Shown piece after piece: positions 14,200 to 22,584 of a DNA stretch of 64,000 nt. The stretch spans positions 248,001-312,000 of the forward strand of contig NZ_RXOF01000003.1 in NCBI RefSeq assembly GCF_003970915.1. The letters run 5' to 3'. The notes below the pieces were generated by a model. It saw only the letters and a list, made by a program, of their open reading frames with translations, ran no database searches and was not told the DNA's origin. Source of the stretch: Hymenobacter gummosus (GTDB lineage: Bacteria; Bacteroidota; Bacteroidia; Cytophagales; Hymenobacteraceae). A program made the position numbers and the translations under genes. Position 1 is the first letter of the stretch. Every line of letters starts with the position of its first letter.

Positions 14200-15029
14200 G
14201 GGGCAGGTGACGATGGTGCCGACCACTTGCAAAGGGCGCGGCAGAAAGTCGAAGAGGGTTCAGGAAATTCAGCAGATGTACCGTGCGAGCGGTACGCGGC
14301 GCGAAGCAACCCTGGGTGGCGGGGTGTCGCAACGACCAGCCGGCTCCGATGAGCGGCCGGTATCCGGGAAAAGTGCCAGTTGGGGAGGATTGGCTGGGGG
14401 CGGGCAACGCGCCCTCGGGGGCGTTGCGCAGGCGGGGACTAAGTCAACCCACCATCAGTACAGTTACCGCGTCCTACACTCGTGCAGCCAGTTTGTGTCG
14501 TTAGAGTCCTCTCCGCTCGTGGGCCACGCCGGTATTGGCGGCTACCACTCCTGAAATTTTTCGCAAACATACTCGTCAGTCGTTACAATGCAAACGCGCC
14601 GGAATGCCGATGGCGGCGGGGGCGGGCTGACTGGCCGGGCAACCGAAGCCGGAAAGCTGGCTAACTTCTACGGTTGCGGGGGCTTGTCGACTGAAATCGG
14701 GCAGAGAAAAAACCGGCGCGTAGCAAAAAAATAACGCAACCGGCCGCCCAAAATCGGTATCAAATGCGGGTAGAGGACCACGACGGCTCCGCCCCTGCCC
14801 GCCCGGTGCGCTCAAGGCGCAGCGGCAGCGTGGTCGGTGAGGGTCGTCGGAGCATGGCAGAGGTGGTCATTTCGGCTGCATAATGCGTATGGGGCGAAAA
14901 TCGTTTCAAAATCGGTCGTAGAATTGCGGGCGGTTTCCGGGCCGGCCAGGGGCTTTTCGGCAGGCACAGCCGCCGCCTGCGCCCGACGGCTCCGCGCTAC
15001 GGCCCGCCCATCCTTTTCCTGCTTTTTTT
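14200..15029. other. intergenic region with long leader of the arginine operon
   Basis: No gene could be supported here. The best minus-strand promoter (14564-14594) predicts a leader of about 350 nt before the GNAT gene. The leader holds at least one strong hairpin at 14404-14427 (GCAACGC / GCGTTGC with an inner CCC / GGG). No known riboswitch motif was recognised. The stretch 14600-15029 is GC-rich and holds a T-run just before the gene at 15030. Confidence 0.5.
14564..14594 (-). promoter_or_regulatory. promoter of the arginine operon
   Basis: On the minus strand TTTG (14594-14591), a 19-nt spacer and TATGTTTG (14571-14564) match the Bacteroidota -33 / -7 consensus without mismatch. This is the best promoter seen in the window and points into the GNAT-argG-argC-argD genes. 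Confidence 0.75.
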
Positions 15030-15419
15030 ATGAGCGAAGGCGCACTTGATTCGCTGACTGACTTTCTGATCCAGATACCCGCTATTGAACCCGGCATCGA
15101 CCGAGGAACGGCCCCGGACGGGCTGTGGTGGGTGAAATTCAGCATCGATATTCACCACCCACTGGCCTGGCAGGTGGTGCAGGAGCTGGGTCACGTGGTC
15201 AATTACCTCTCGGTGAATGAGCGGCTGCCAACCACGTTCTACCCGGTTTCGCCCCCGCCGTACCTGAACGGCGGCCCGGCGGAGTGCCTGGCCTGGGTTA
15301 TCGAAGCCAAACAGTCGGGTTTCGCGCCGGCGACCCTGAAGCAGTGGCTCGAAGGCCGGCTGCCCCGGCCCGTAAACGATTTGTCGCAGTGGGCGACGGA
15401 GGAGGAAGACGAGGATTAG
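15030..15419 (+). CDS. conserved hypothetical protein ahead of argB
   Basis: The 129-residue soluble protein has no signal peptide. It begins MSEGALDSLTDFLIQIP and includes GLWWVKFSIDIHHPLAWQVVQELGHVVNYLSVNERLP, a hydrophobic core with a conserved look, and ends in an acidic tail (EEEDED). I do not recognise a family. Codon use matches its neighbours. It lies 40 bp upstream of argB in the same direction, so it is probably the first gene of the argB-argE transcript. ATG at 15030 follows a T-run and is the first start in the frame. Confidence 0.7.
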   Translation: MSEGALDSLTDFLIQIPAIEPGIDRGTAPDGLWWVKFSIDIHHPLAWQVVQELGHVVNYLSVNERLPTTFYPVSPPPYLNGGPAECLAWVIEAKQSGFAPATLKQWLEGRLPRPVNDLSQWATEEEDED

Positions 15420-15459
15420 CCCGGCCAACCTCCCTTCGACCACGCAGATTATCAGCACC

Positions 15460-16242
15460 ATGAAACAACTTCTCAAAGTATTCAAAATAGGTGGCGGCGT
15501 GCTCGACGACGAGGCGCAGCTGCAGGCCTTCGTGGGCGAATTCAGCCGGGTGGCGGGCCGCAAAATCCTGGTGCACGGCGGCGGCAAAGGCGCCAGCCAG
15601 ATGCTACAGGAGCTGGGCATTCAGCCGCAGATGGTGCAGGGCCGCCGCATCACCGACGCGGCCACGCTGGACGTGGTGACCATGTTCTACGCCGGCAAAA
15701 CCAACAAGCAGCTGGTAGCCGCCCTGCAGGCCGCTGGCACCAACGCCCTGGGCCTCTCGGGGGCCGACGGCAACGTCATTCGGGCCGTGAAGCGCTCCGT
15801 GAAGGAAATCGACTACGGATTCGTGGGTGACCTGCCGGCCGGCAGCGTAAATGCCCAGCTGCTCGGCACGCTGCTCGAAGCCGGCCTCACGCCCGTGCTC
15901 TGCGCCATCACCCACGACGGGCAGGGCCAACTGCTGAATACCAACGCCGACACCATTGCTAGCACCGTGGCCCGCGCCCTGGCCGCGCCGTACGAGGTGG
16001 AGCTGCACTTCTGCTTTGAGAAGGACGGCGTACTGGCCGACATCAACGACGAAGCCTCGGTGATTCCCCAGATTCAGCCCCAGCAGTACCAGCAGCTCAA
16101 GGCCGAGGGCGTCATTGCGGCCGGCATGATTCCCAAGCTGGATAATGCCTTTGCCGCGCTGGAGGCCGGGGTGGAAAAGGTAGTTATCGAGCACGCGCTA
16201 AAAATCAACCAGCCCGTCAAGACCGTGCTATGCCGCAGCTAA
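15460..16242 (+). CDS. argB: N-acylglutamate kinase
   Basis: The 260-residue amino-acid kinase phosphorylates N-acetyl- or N-succinylglutamate. The substrate/ATP loop HGGGKGAS spans residues 39-46, preceded by the KIGGG strand (9-13). GLSGADGN (about 98-105) and the late NTNADTIAS motif complete the kinase pattern. Length is normal. It overlaps the next gene by 13 bp, which implies translational coupling to the deacylase. Confidence 0.95.
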   Translation: MKQLLKVFKIGGGVLDDEAQLQAFVGEFSRVAGRKILVHGGGKGASQMLQELGIQPQMVQGRRITDAATLDVVTMFYAGKTNKQLVAALQAAGTNALGLSGADGNVIRAVKRSVKEIDYGFVGDLPAGSVNAQLLGTLLEAGLTPVLCAITHDGQGQLLNTNADTIASTVARALAAPYEVELHFCFEKDGVLADINDEASVIPQIQPQQYQQLKAEGVIAAGMIPKLDNAFAALEAGVEKVVIEHALKINQPVKTVLCRS

Positions 16243-17300
16243 CCGAGCCGTTGGCAGATGCCGCCATCGGACTGCTCATCAGCCTGATTAAAACCCAATC
16301 CTTTTCGCGGGAGGAAGGGCCTACGGCAGAGCTGCTGGCAGACTTTCTGCGCGGCTACGGCATCGAGCCCCAGCGCGCCGGGCACAACGTCTGGGCCCGG
16401 AACCGGCACTTCGATGCGGCCAAACCCACCATCCTGCTCAACTCCCACCACGACACGGTGAAGCCCGGCGCTTCCTGGACCTACGACCCGTTCGGGGCCG
16501 TGGTGGAGGGCGACCGGCTGACGGGCCTGGGCAGCAACGACGCTGGCGCCTCGGCGGTAAGTCTGCTGGCGACGTTCCTGCATTTCTACGAGCGGGCCGA
16601 CCTGGCCTACAACCTTATCTGCGCCATTACGGCCGAGGAGGAAATATCCGGCGCGGGCGGCATCCGGAGCGTACTGCCCCTGCTGCCGCCGCTACAGCTG
16701 GGCATCGTGGGCGAGCCGACGCAGATGGACCTGGCCGTGGCCGAAAAGGGCCTCGTCGTACTCGACTGCACCGCCCACGGCCGCACCGGCCACGCGGCCC
16801 GCAACGAAGGCGAAAACGCCCTCTACAAGGCCCTGGACGACATTAGCTGGCTCAGGCAGTACCAGTTTCCGGAAGTCTCGCCCCTGCTCGGACCGGTGAA
16901 AATGACGGTGACGCAAATCCAGGCCGGCTCCCAGCACAACGTCGTGCCCGACCGCTGCAGCTTCGTGGTGGACGTGCGCACCAACGAATGTTATTCCAAC
17001 GAGCAGGTAGTCGACATTGTGCGCCAGCACGTGCAGGCCGAGGTGCAGCCGCGCTCCACCCACCTGAATTCCTCGCGCATCGGCCCGGAGCACCCGCTGG
17101 TGCGGCGCGGCCTGGCGCTGGGGCGCAAAACGTTCGGCTCGGCCACGCTGTCGGACCAGTCGATGATGCCGTTTGACACGGTGAAAGTCGGGCCCGGCGA
17201 CTCGGCCCGCTCCCACACGCCCGACGAGTACATCCTGCTCAGCGAAATCCGCGGCGGCATCCGGGGCTACATCGAGCTGCTGGAAGGGCTGACGCTGTAG
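16230..17300 (+). CDS. argE: M20 metallopeptidase, acetylornithine deacetylase-like
   Basis: The 356-residue zinc hydrolase would remove the acyl group late in the pathway, at N-acylcitrulline or N-acylornithine. Metal ligands are visible: His74 and Asp75 area in LLNSHHDTVKP, Asp104 in GSNDAGASAV, and the Glu cluster AEEEISG (136-138). A dimerisation domain occupies about residues 165-270. It overlaps argB by 13 bp. With an N-acylornithine carbamoyltransferase in the cluster, the physiological substrate is more likely N-acylcitrulline than N-acetylornithine. The stop codon TAG lies inside the REP-type repeat that starts at 17298. Confidence 0.88.
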   Translation: MPQLTEPLADAAIGLLISLIKTQSFSREEGPTAELLADFLRGYGIEPQRAGHNVWARNRHFDAAKPTILLNSHHDTVKPGASWTYDPFGAVVEGDRLTGLGSNDAGASAVSLLATFLHFYERADLAYNLICAITAEEEISGAGGIRSVLPLLPPLQLGIVGEPTQMDLAVAEKGLVVLDCTAHGRTGHAARNEGENALYKALDDISWLRQYQFPEVSPLLGPVKMTVTQIQAGSQHNVVPDRCSFVVDVRTNECYSNEQVVDIVRQHVQAEVQPRSTHLNSSRIGPEHPLVRRGLALGRKTFGSATLSDQSMMPFDTVKVGPGDSARSHTPDEYILLSEIRGGIRGYIELLEGLTL

Positions 17301-17387
17301 CGCGGGCGTTAGCCCGCGTCCGCCCGGACAATTTCGCCCGAACGATTTGCAGGCGGCGCGAACGGACGCGGGCTAAAGCCCGCGCTA
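17298..17387. repeat. inverted REP-type pair supplying two stop codons
   Basis: The left arm TAGCGCGGGCGTTAGCCCGC and its inverse at 17363-17387 face each other. The first TAG is the stop of argE, and the last CTA is the complement of the stop of the convergent VOC gene. The structure may end transcription from both sides. Confidence 0.8.
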
Positions 17388-17849
17388 CGCCTGTTCCAGC
17401 GCGGCAATGTCGATTTTGTGCATCTGCAGCATGGCCGCCATCTTGCGCCGGGCCCGGTCCGGGTCGGGGCTGCTGAGCAGCTGACGCAGGTTGTGCGGAA
17501 TCAACTGCCACGACACGCCAAACCGGTCTTTCAGCCAGCCGCACTGGCCCGGCTGGCCGCCGTCGGCCGTCAGCGCCACCCACAGCCGGTCAATTTCGGC
17601 CTGGTCCTGGCAGCTCACGAACAGGGACATGCCCTCGGCAAAGCGGAAGTGCGGGCCGCCGTTCAGCGCCACGTACTCCTGCCCCGCCAGCCGGAACTCC
17701 ACCGACATGACGCGACCGGCCGGCACGGGCATTCCCTCCTTATAGTAGGTAGTGTTGGTGATTTCCGCGTCCTCGAACAAACCGACGTAGAGCTTGGCGG
17801 CTTCTTCCGCCTGCTGGTCGTAAGTCAGGAAAGTGGTGATTTTCTGCAT
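17385..17849 (-). CDS. PhnB-like VOC-family protein
   Basis: The 154-residue protein belongs to the PhnB / '3-demethylubiquinone-9 3-methyltransferase' domain type, part of the vicinal-oxygen-chelate fold. It begins MQKITTFLTYDQQAEEAAKLY, with the family's typical ITTFLTFDGQAEEA-like opening, and later has LNGGPHFRFAEGMSLFVSC, and CGWLKDRFGVSWQLIP. Start at 17849 is preferred; the longer frame is not conserved-looking. Such proteins are common stand-alone genes of unknown substrate. It converges on argE and shares the palindrome between them. Confidence 0.85.
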   Translation of the reverse strand: MQKITTFLTYDQQAEEAAKLYVGLFEDAEITNTTYYKEGMPVPAGRVMSVEFRLAGQEYVALNGGPHFRFAEGMSLFVSCQDQAEIDRLWVALTADGGQPGQCGWLKDRFGVSWQLIPHNLRQLLSSPDPDRARRKMAAMLQMHKIDIAALEQA

Positions 17850-18037
17850 GGCGGTGGCAGCTTTGTGAAGGCTCAAAGGTAGTCTCCCGTTCTGCCCGGC
17901 CGACAGGGCGCTTGCGCCAACCTCCGGGGGCATTTGCGCCAAGCACCGGACCGTCTGCCGCCCCTGCTGCGAAACTGCCGCGGCCTCTGCGGGCCGGAAG
18001 CCCTGGCGCCATCGGTAGTCGTACGCGCGCCGCCACT

Positions 18038-18045
18038 TACTTTTG
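18038..18045 (+). promoter_or_regulatory. -7 box of argH, very close to the start codon
   Basis: TACTTTTG matches TAnnTTTG exactly and ends only 4 bp before the argH ATG. Transcription from it would begin at or next to the start codon, so argH may have a leaderless mRNA. No clear -33 box was found. Confidence 0.5.
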
Positions 18046-18049
18046 CCGC

Positions 18050-19351
18050 ATGAAGATTTGGGACAAAGGCATTGCCGTCGATAAGAAGATCGAGCAGTTT
18101 ACCGTGGGGCGCGACCGGGAGCTGGATATGTACCTGGCGCCGTTCGACGTGCAGGCCTCAAAAGCCCAGGCCAGCATGCTGGCGCAGGTGGGCCTGATTT
18201 CGGCGGCGGAAAACGAACAGCTGCAGCAGGGCCTCGGGGAACTGGCCGCCCAGCTCGAAGAAGGCACCTTCGTCATCGAGCCGGAGTTCGAGGACGTGCA
18301 CTCCAAAATCGAGTACTACCTCACCGCGAAGTTCGGCGACGCGGGCAAGAAGATTCATACCGCCCGCTCGCGCAACGACCAGGTGCTCACGGCCATCCAG
18401 CTGTTTCTGAAGGACTACACCGAGCGCGCCGCGGCCAAAATGCTGCAGCTGGTGGACGTGCTGCTGCAGAAGGCCGAGCAGCACCAGCGGGACCTGATGC
18501 CCGGCTACACGCACTTCCAGGCGGCCATGCCCAGCTCCTTTGGCCTCTGGTTTTCAGCCTACGCCGAGCATTTGCTCCTCGATTTGGCCCTGTTTGAGGC
18601 CGCCCACACCGTGGCCGACCAGAACCCGCTGGGCTCCGGCGCGGGCTTCGGCTCCTCCTTCCCCATCGACCGGGCGCAGACGACCCGCGAAATCGGTTTT
18701 GGCAGCCTGGCGGTGAGCAGCGTGGGCGCCCAGATGCTGCGCGGCAAAACCGAGAAGACCGTGGCCTTTGCCCTGGCCGGCGCCGCCGCCACCCTCTCGA
18801 AAATGGCCTACGACCTGGTGCTCTACAACTCCCAGGATCTGGCCTTCGTGGAGCTGCCGGCCGCCTTTACCACGGGCAGCAGCATCATGCCGCACAAGAA
18901 GAATCCGGATGTGTTCGAGCTGATCCGGGCCCGCTGCAACGGCCTGCAGGGCGTGCCCAACACCATCATCCTGGCCACCAACAACCTGCCCTCGGGCTAC
19001 CACCGTGACTTCCAGCTTCTGAAGGAGCTGCTGTTCGAGCCCTTGGTGCAGTTTATGGATATCCTCGACATCGTGCTGTTTGCCCTGCCGGAGCTGCGCA
19101 TCAAGCCCGCCCTGGTGGAGCAGGCCAAGTACGACGCCATTTTCACCGTCGAAAACATCAACCAGCTGATTCAGGCCGGCGTGCCCTTCCGCGAGGCCTA
19201 CAAACAGGTGGGCCACGCCGTGGAGGACGGCAGCTACCAGCCCCACCGCAAGTTCCAGACCACCCACCTGGGCAGCGTGCACAACCTTGGCCTGGCCGAA
19301 ATCGAGGCGAAGGTGCGGCGCTTCCGCGAGCAAAGCCGCTTGCTGCAGTAG
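18050..19351 (+). CDS. argH: argininosuccinate lyase
   Basis: The 433-residue enzyme splits argininosuccinate into arginine and fumarate. The fumarase/aspartase signature GSSIMPHKKNPD is present, together with HTARSRNDQVLT (the family's substrate loop) and GYTHFQAAMPSS. Start at 18050 (MKIWDKGIAVDK) is chosen over an earlier ATG because the upstream part is low-complexity and the -7 box lies between. It is divergent from the VOC gene and followed by a clear terminator. It completes the arginine pathway started on the other strand. Confidence 0.96.
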   Translation: MKIWDKGIAVDKKIEQFTVGRDRELDMYLAPFDVQASKAQASMLAQVGLISAAENEQLQQGLGELAAQLEEGTFVIEPEFEDVHSKIEYYLTAKFGDAGKKIHTARSRNDQVLTAIQLFLKDYTERAAAKMLQLVDVLLQKAEQHQRDLMPGYTHFQAAMPSSFGLWFSAYAEHLLLDLALFEAAHTVADQNPLGSGAGFGSSFPIDRAQTTREIGFGSLAVSSVGAQMLRGKTEKTVAFALAGAAATLSKMAYDLVLYNSQDLAFVELPAAFTTGSSIMPHKKNPDVFELIRARCNGLQGVPNTIILATNNLPSGYHRDFQLLKELLFEPLVQFMDILDIVLFALPELRIKPALVEQAKYDAIFTVENINQLIQAGVPFREAYKQVGHAVEDGSYQPHRKFQTTHLGSVHNLGLAEIEAKVRRFREQSRLLQ

Positions 19352-19401
19352 CGGCAGCCGGGTTTGCCGCAATCCTTTTCGGGAGTGATTCTGCGGGTTC
19401 G

Positions 19402-19430
19402 GCCCCGGTCAGCAATGGCCGGGGCTTTTT
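19402..19430 (+). terminator. intrinsic terminator after argH
   Basis: The stem GCCCCGG / CCGGGGC with a 9-10 nt loop is followed by TTTTT, about 50 bp after the argH stop. Confidence 0.8.
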
Positions 19431-19564
19431 GCTGACTAACCTCTGATTGCGGCGTTTTACTGGGCAATTCAAAAAAATACGCACTAAAAACCGCGCAAAT
19501 AGTAAAAAATTTTACAGACAAAAATTAGCTTATAGTCAGACACTTATAGAACAACTTTCGCATG

Positions 19565-19580
19565 GTGAGTGCGCACTCAC
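19565..19580. promoter_or_regulatory. perfect 16-bp palindrome, candidate TetR operator
   Basis: GTGAGTGCGCACTCAC is a perfect dyad in an AT-rich stretch about 350 bp upstream of the tetR-family gene. A second imperfect dyad (AGTAAG, 6 bp, CTTACT) follows at 19588-19605. TetR-family proteins usually bind such sites. Autoregulation is inferred. Confidence 0.5.
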
Positions 19581-19765
19581 AAAAAAAAGTAAGCTAACAC
19601 TTACTGGTATCTGCAATCCTTTGCGTAATATTGCTCTCACTAACGGGCAATGACTCCCACTAGTTGCTAGTTAGTTTACTACCACGTTCTGTTCTACCGG
19701 CTGTTGTCCCACCCCAGCCGGAACCCTTTCGAGAATCGGCCCCAAGCCGACCTATCGAGCCCCAA

Positions 19766-19809
19766 GACCGGCCGATTCGGAAACCCCGAGTCGGCCGGTC
19801 GTTTTTTTT
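19766..19809 (+). terminator. strong terminator in the leader region of the TetR gene
   Basis: The stem GACCGGCCGA(T)TCGG / CCGA(G)TCGGCCGGTC has a 5-nt loop and is followed by eight T. No gene precedes it. It may end a small RNA starting after about 19600, or act as an attenuator for the TetR gene. The rest of 19431-19933 is AT-rich promoter-like DNA without a supported gene. Confidence 0.7.
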
Positions 19810-19933
19810 GGCCTGCCTCTTTGGTATAAAAACAACGCAACTATGCGCCAATGGGGCGAACTTGCAGCGTTTTAGCCATATTTGGCCGATAATCAGCCGG
19901 CGCGCCCGGGTTTCGGCCGCACGAACAGCCCCT

Positions 19934-20470
19934 ATGTCCACAATCAACCGCAAACAGCACATCGCTCAGGTAGCCTTGCAGCTCTTTGGGGAGAAGGGCT
20001 TCGAAAACGCTTCCACGCAGCAGATTGCGAAGGCAGCGGGAGTTTCGGAAGCCCTTATTTTCAAGCACTTCGGCTCCAAGGACCAACTCCTCGACTTCGT
20101 CATCCGCAGCGGCTACAAGCGCATCATTGAGGAAAACCGCGGCTGGCTGGCCGAAACCGACCCGCTCAAGTTCATCCACGCCGTCATCGATTTGCCCTAC
20201 AAGCTGGTGCAGGCCGAGCCTCACTTCTGGAAGCTGCAGTACCGCCTGGCCGACGTAGAATCGGCGCGGCAGCAGCACGAGCGGTTTATGCAGCCGGTGC
20301 CCGCGTTGCTGGAAAAGGCGTTTCGGGCGCTGGGCTACGAGGAGCCGGAAAAGGAATCGGGGCTGCTGCTGATCCTGGTGGAGGCGCTCTGGAAAATCGA
20401 GGCCAACAAGACCGACGAGCACGTGCGCGACCTGCTGGAGTTTATCAAGCGCAAATACCAGCCGCAGTAG
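19934..20470 (+). CDS. TetR/AcrR-family transcriptional regulator
   Basis: The 178-residue repressor has an N-terminal helix-turn-helix (about residues 8-50: FGEKGFENASTQQIAKAAGV, then SEALIFKHFGSKDQLL), the standard TetR_N motif. An all-helical ligand-binding half of unknown specificity follows. Start at 19934 (MSTINRKQHIAQVAL) fits the family; the frame is open further upstream only by chance across the terminator hairpin. It may control itself through the palindrome at 19565 and perhaps the following gene, which starts 15 bp after its stop. Confidence 0.88.
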   Translation: MSTINRKQHIAQVALQLFGEKGFENASTQQIAKAAGVSEALIFKHFGSKDQLLDFVIRSGYKRIIEENRGWLAETDPLKFIHAVIDLPYKLVQAEPHFWKLQYRLADVESARQQHERFMQPVPALLEKAFRALGYEEPEKESGLLLILVEALWKIEANKTDEHVRDLLEFIKRKYQPQ

Positions 20471-20485
20471 CCAGCGGCCGCCCCA

Positions 20486-21280
20486 ATGAGCCCGCCCGTA
20501 CGCGCCCTTGGCCGCTGGACTGTGGTGGCCCTGGGCGCCGGCGTTCTGACGGCGGGCGGCCTGCTGGCCTGGCCACCCCAAACCCGCCCGCAGCAGGCGC
20601 CCGAGGATGCGGCGCTGCTGGAGCAGCTTTACTGGCAGGCCGATTCGGTTTACCGGCGGCCCGACAGCGTCTTTGTGGTAAACCAACGGCTGGATACGGT
20701 GGCGGTGGCCACGGGCATCTTCAGCTACCTCAAGTACGACTACCCGCTGGAGATGAGTCCGCCGGTGCGCCGCTATTGCCAGCAGGCCGTGGCCCTGGCG
20801 CGGCGCGGCCAGCCAACGGCCGCCCGGCAGCAGTTCGAAGGGTTAATCGGCTACTACCGGGATAATTGCCAGCCATACGAAGGCTTCTCAGATACCAACA
20901 ACTTGCTGACCGTGGGCACGCAGGACGCCATTCTATGCGCCTACGCCTACCAGCAGCTGAACCGACCAGACGCTGCGCTGGCGGTGTTGCGCCCCTGGCT
21001 GGCCCACTGCGAAACCAACGGCACGCAGGTGCACCGGCTCTACCTGGAGCTGTGCGTGCAGCGCTATGGCCGGGCGCGGGTGCGGCGCGAACTGGCCCAC
21101 TCGCCCCAGACCCTACACCGCACCCGCCTGCACGACCCCAACATCCAGCCGGAATTTGCCCGGTGGGTAGTCAACGTGTTCGGCGCGGAAATCGGGGTAG
21201 GCGATATTAATGAGCAGCCCACTGTGGCGGAGGTGACGGCGGAGCTGCCGAAGCAAGACTTTTACCAGGTGCTGCGCTGA
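20486..21280 (+). CDS. membrane-anchored hypothetical protein with TPR-like helices
   Basis: The 264-residue protein has one N-terminal membrane helix (about residues 10-28, WTVVALGAGVLTAGGLLAW). Its soluble part looks helical and repeat-like, as in LARRGQPTAARQQFEGLIGYY and AYAYQQLNRPDAALAVLRPW, reminiscent of TPR units. No family was recognised. It starts 15 bp after the TetR gene stop in the same direction, so co-transcription is likely. It converges on the antiporter gene with only 4 bp between stops. Confidence 0.7.
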   Translation: MSPPVRALGRWTVVALGAGVLTAGGLLAWPPQTRPQQAPEDAALLEQLYWQADSVYRRPDSVFVVNQRLDTVAVATGIFSYLKYDYPLEMSPPVRRYCQQAVALARRGQPTAARQQFEGLIGYYRDNCQPYEGFSDTNNLLTVGTQDAILCAYAYQQLNRPDAALAVLRPWLAHCETNGTQVHRLYLELCVQRYGRARVRRELAHSPQTLHRTRLHDPNIQPEFARWVVNVFGAEIGVGDINEQPTVAEVTAELPKQDFYQVLR

Positions 21281-21284
21281 GGTC

Positions 21285-22481
21285 TCAGTATTCCCCGATT
21301 TCGGGCTGCTCGCGGCCGCTGAGCTGCAGGCCGACGAGCATGAGCAGACCGGTGAGCAGGATGACGATAAACAGGATGTTTTCGCTGACTTCGCCGATGA
21401 GGTGCTGCTGCGGAATGCTGTAGAACAGCAGAATGGTAATCAAGCCCTTGGGCGCGATGAACACCTCCGGAATCAGGCTGGTGCGGGCCACGTAGCGCAG
21501 GTAGAAAAAGCGGATGAGCGTGAGCACGCCCACGATGAGCACACCCTGCAGCAGCAGGCGCGCGTCCAGGATATTGCCCAGGGAAATGGAGAAGCCGAAC
21601 AGCAGGAAAAAGAACGTCCGGATGAGGAAGGCCGACTCGGCGGTGATGCTCTGCAGCTGGTGCAGCTCGTCCTGCAGGCGCTCCAGGTGAAACCAGCGCT
21701 GCAGCGGCCCGCGTAGGAACACGGCCGCGTTGCGAATCACCAGCCCGAACACCAGCACCACCAGCAGCGAGGACAGGTGCAGCTTCTTGGCCAGGGAGTA
21801 AATCAGGATGAGAAAGGCCAGCACCAGGAAAAACTTGACGTGGTGACGAATGCGGTCGAGCAGGAAGGCCAGGACGGCCGTGGCCAGCACCGACACGACG
21901 AGGATGGCCAGCAGGTCGCGGGTGAAGGTGACGGCCGAAATGCCCTGGGCGAAGTTGTCCTGGGCCACGAAGTTGAAAAGCATGATGCCCAGGATGTCGG
22001 AAAACGTGCTTTCGTAGACGATAAACTCCCGCTGCGCGCTGCCCAGGCCCGACACGCTCGGAATGGCCACCGCCGAGCTGATAACGGCCAGCGGCACGGC
22101 GTTGAGCAGGCAGGTCTGAAACGGCACGGCCGCCCCCAGGTACCACTGCAGTAGCGCCCCGATGGCAAAGGCCTGCGCCAGCAGCATCAGCGCCGCCGCC
22201 GCGAAGGAGCGCCGCACCAGCGGGCCTTTGTCGCGGCTAAGCTGCAGGTTCAATGACTCTTCCAGCACAATCATAATCAGCCCCACGATGCCCAGCAGCT
22301 CCAGGGTCACGCGCGGCAGCATGACGGTGGCGCCGGTGTAGTCGACGGCCTGCTTGATGGCAATGCCGGTGAGCAGCAGCATCAGCACCGAGGGCACCTT
22401 GGTGGCCCGGGCGGCTAGGTCGAACAGGTAGGAAAGGATGACGGCAATGCTGAGGTAGATGAGGATGGAGTAGGGTCCCAT
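21285..22481 (-). CDS. cation/proton antiporter, membrane domain only
   Basis: The 398-residue polytopic protein has 11-12 predicted membrane helices and resembles CPA-type Na+(K+)/H+ antiporters. The segment NAVPLAVISSAVAIPS, followed by YESTFSDILGIMLFNF, matches the NES...(N/S)D region that carries the exchange-site acid in this family. There is no cytoplasmic TrkA-N or USP domain, which many CPA2 members have. It would exchange Na+ or K+ for protons across the inner membrane. Divergent from the flavoprotein gene with about 100 bp between starts. Confidence 0.85.
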   Translation of the reverse strand: MGPYSILIYLSIAVILSYLFDLAARATKVPSVLMLLLTGIAIKQAVDYTGATVMLPRVTLELLGIVGLIMIVLEESLNLQLSRDKGPLVRRSFAAAALMLLAQAFAIGALLQWYLGAAVPFQTCLLNAVPLAVISSAVAIPSVSGLGSAQREFIVYESTFSDILGIMLFNFVAQDNFAQGISAVTFTRDLLAILVVSVLATAVLAFLLDRIRHHVKFFLVLAFLILIYSLAKKLHLSSLLVVLVFGLVIRNAAVFLRGPLQRWFHLERLQDELHQLQSITAESAFLIRTFFFLLFGFSISLGNILDARLLLQGVLIVGVLTLIRFFYLRYVARTSLIPEVFIAPKGLITILLFYSIPQQHLIGEVSENILFIVILLTGLLMLVGLQLSGREQPEIGEY

Positions 22482-22537
22482 GCGCCCAACATACGCAACT
22501 CAACCGTCTTCGACCGGCGGCAACCGGGCCGGGTGGC

Positions 22538-22545
22538 TATTTTTG
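22538..22545 (+). promoter_or_regulatory. -7 box for the flavoprotein gene
   Basis: TATTTTTG matches TAnnTTTG exactly and lies 39 bp before the ATG at 22585, in the divergent gap with the antiporter gene. A -33 box is not obvious. Confidence 0.5.
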
Positions 22546-22584
22546 TGGCCCGGCCGGGGCTTCTTCGGCGGTTTTCAGAGCAGC

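Noticed and set aside
14200..14560. Cobalamin or other known riboswitch in the arginine leader
   Set aside because: The conserved core sequences of known classes were not found.
21285..22481. Antiporter as a truncated gene because no regulatory domain follows
   Set aside because: Membrane-only members of this family are common and the membrane block is complete.
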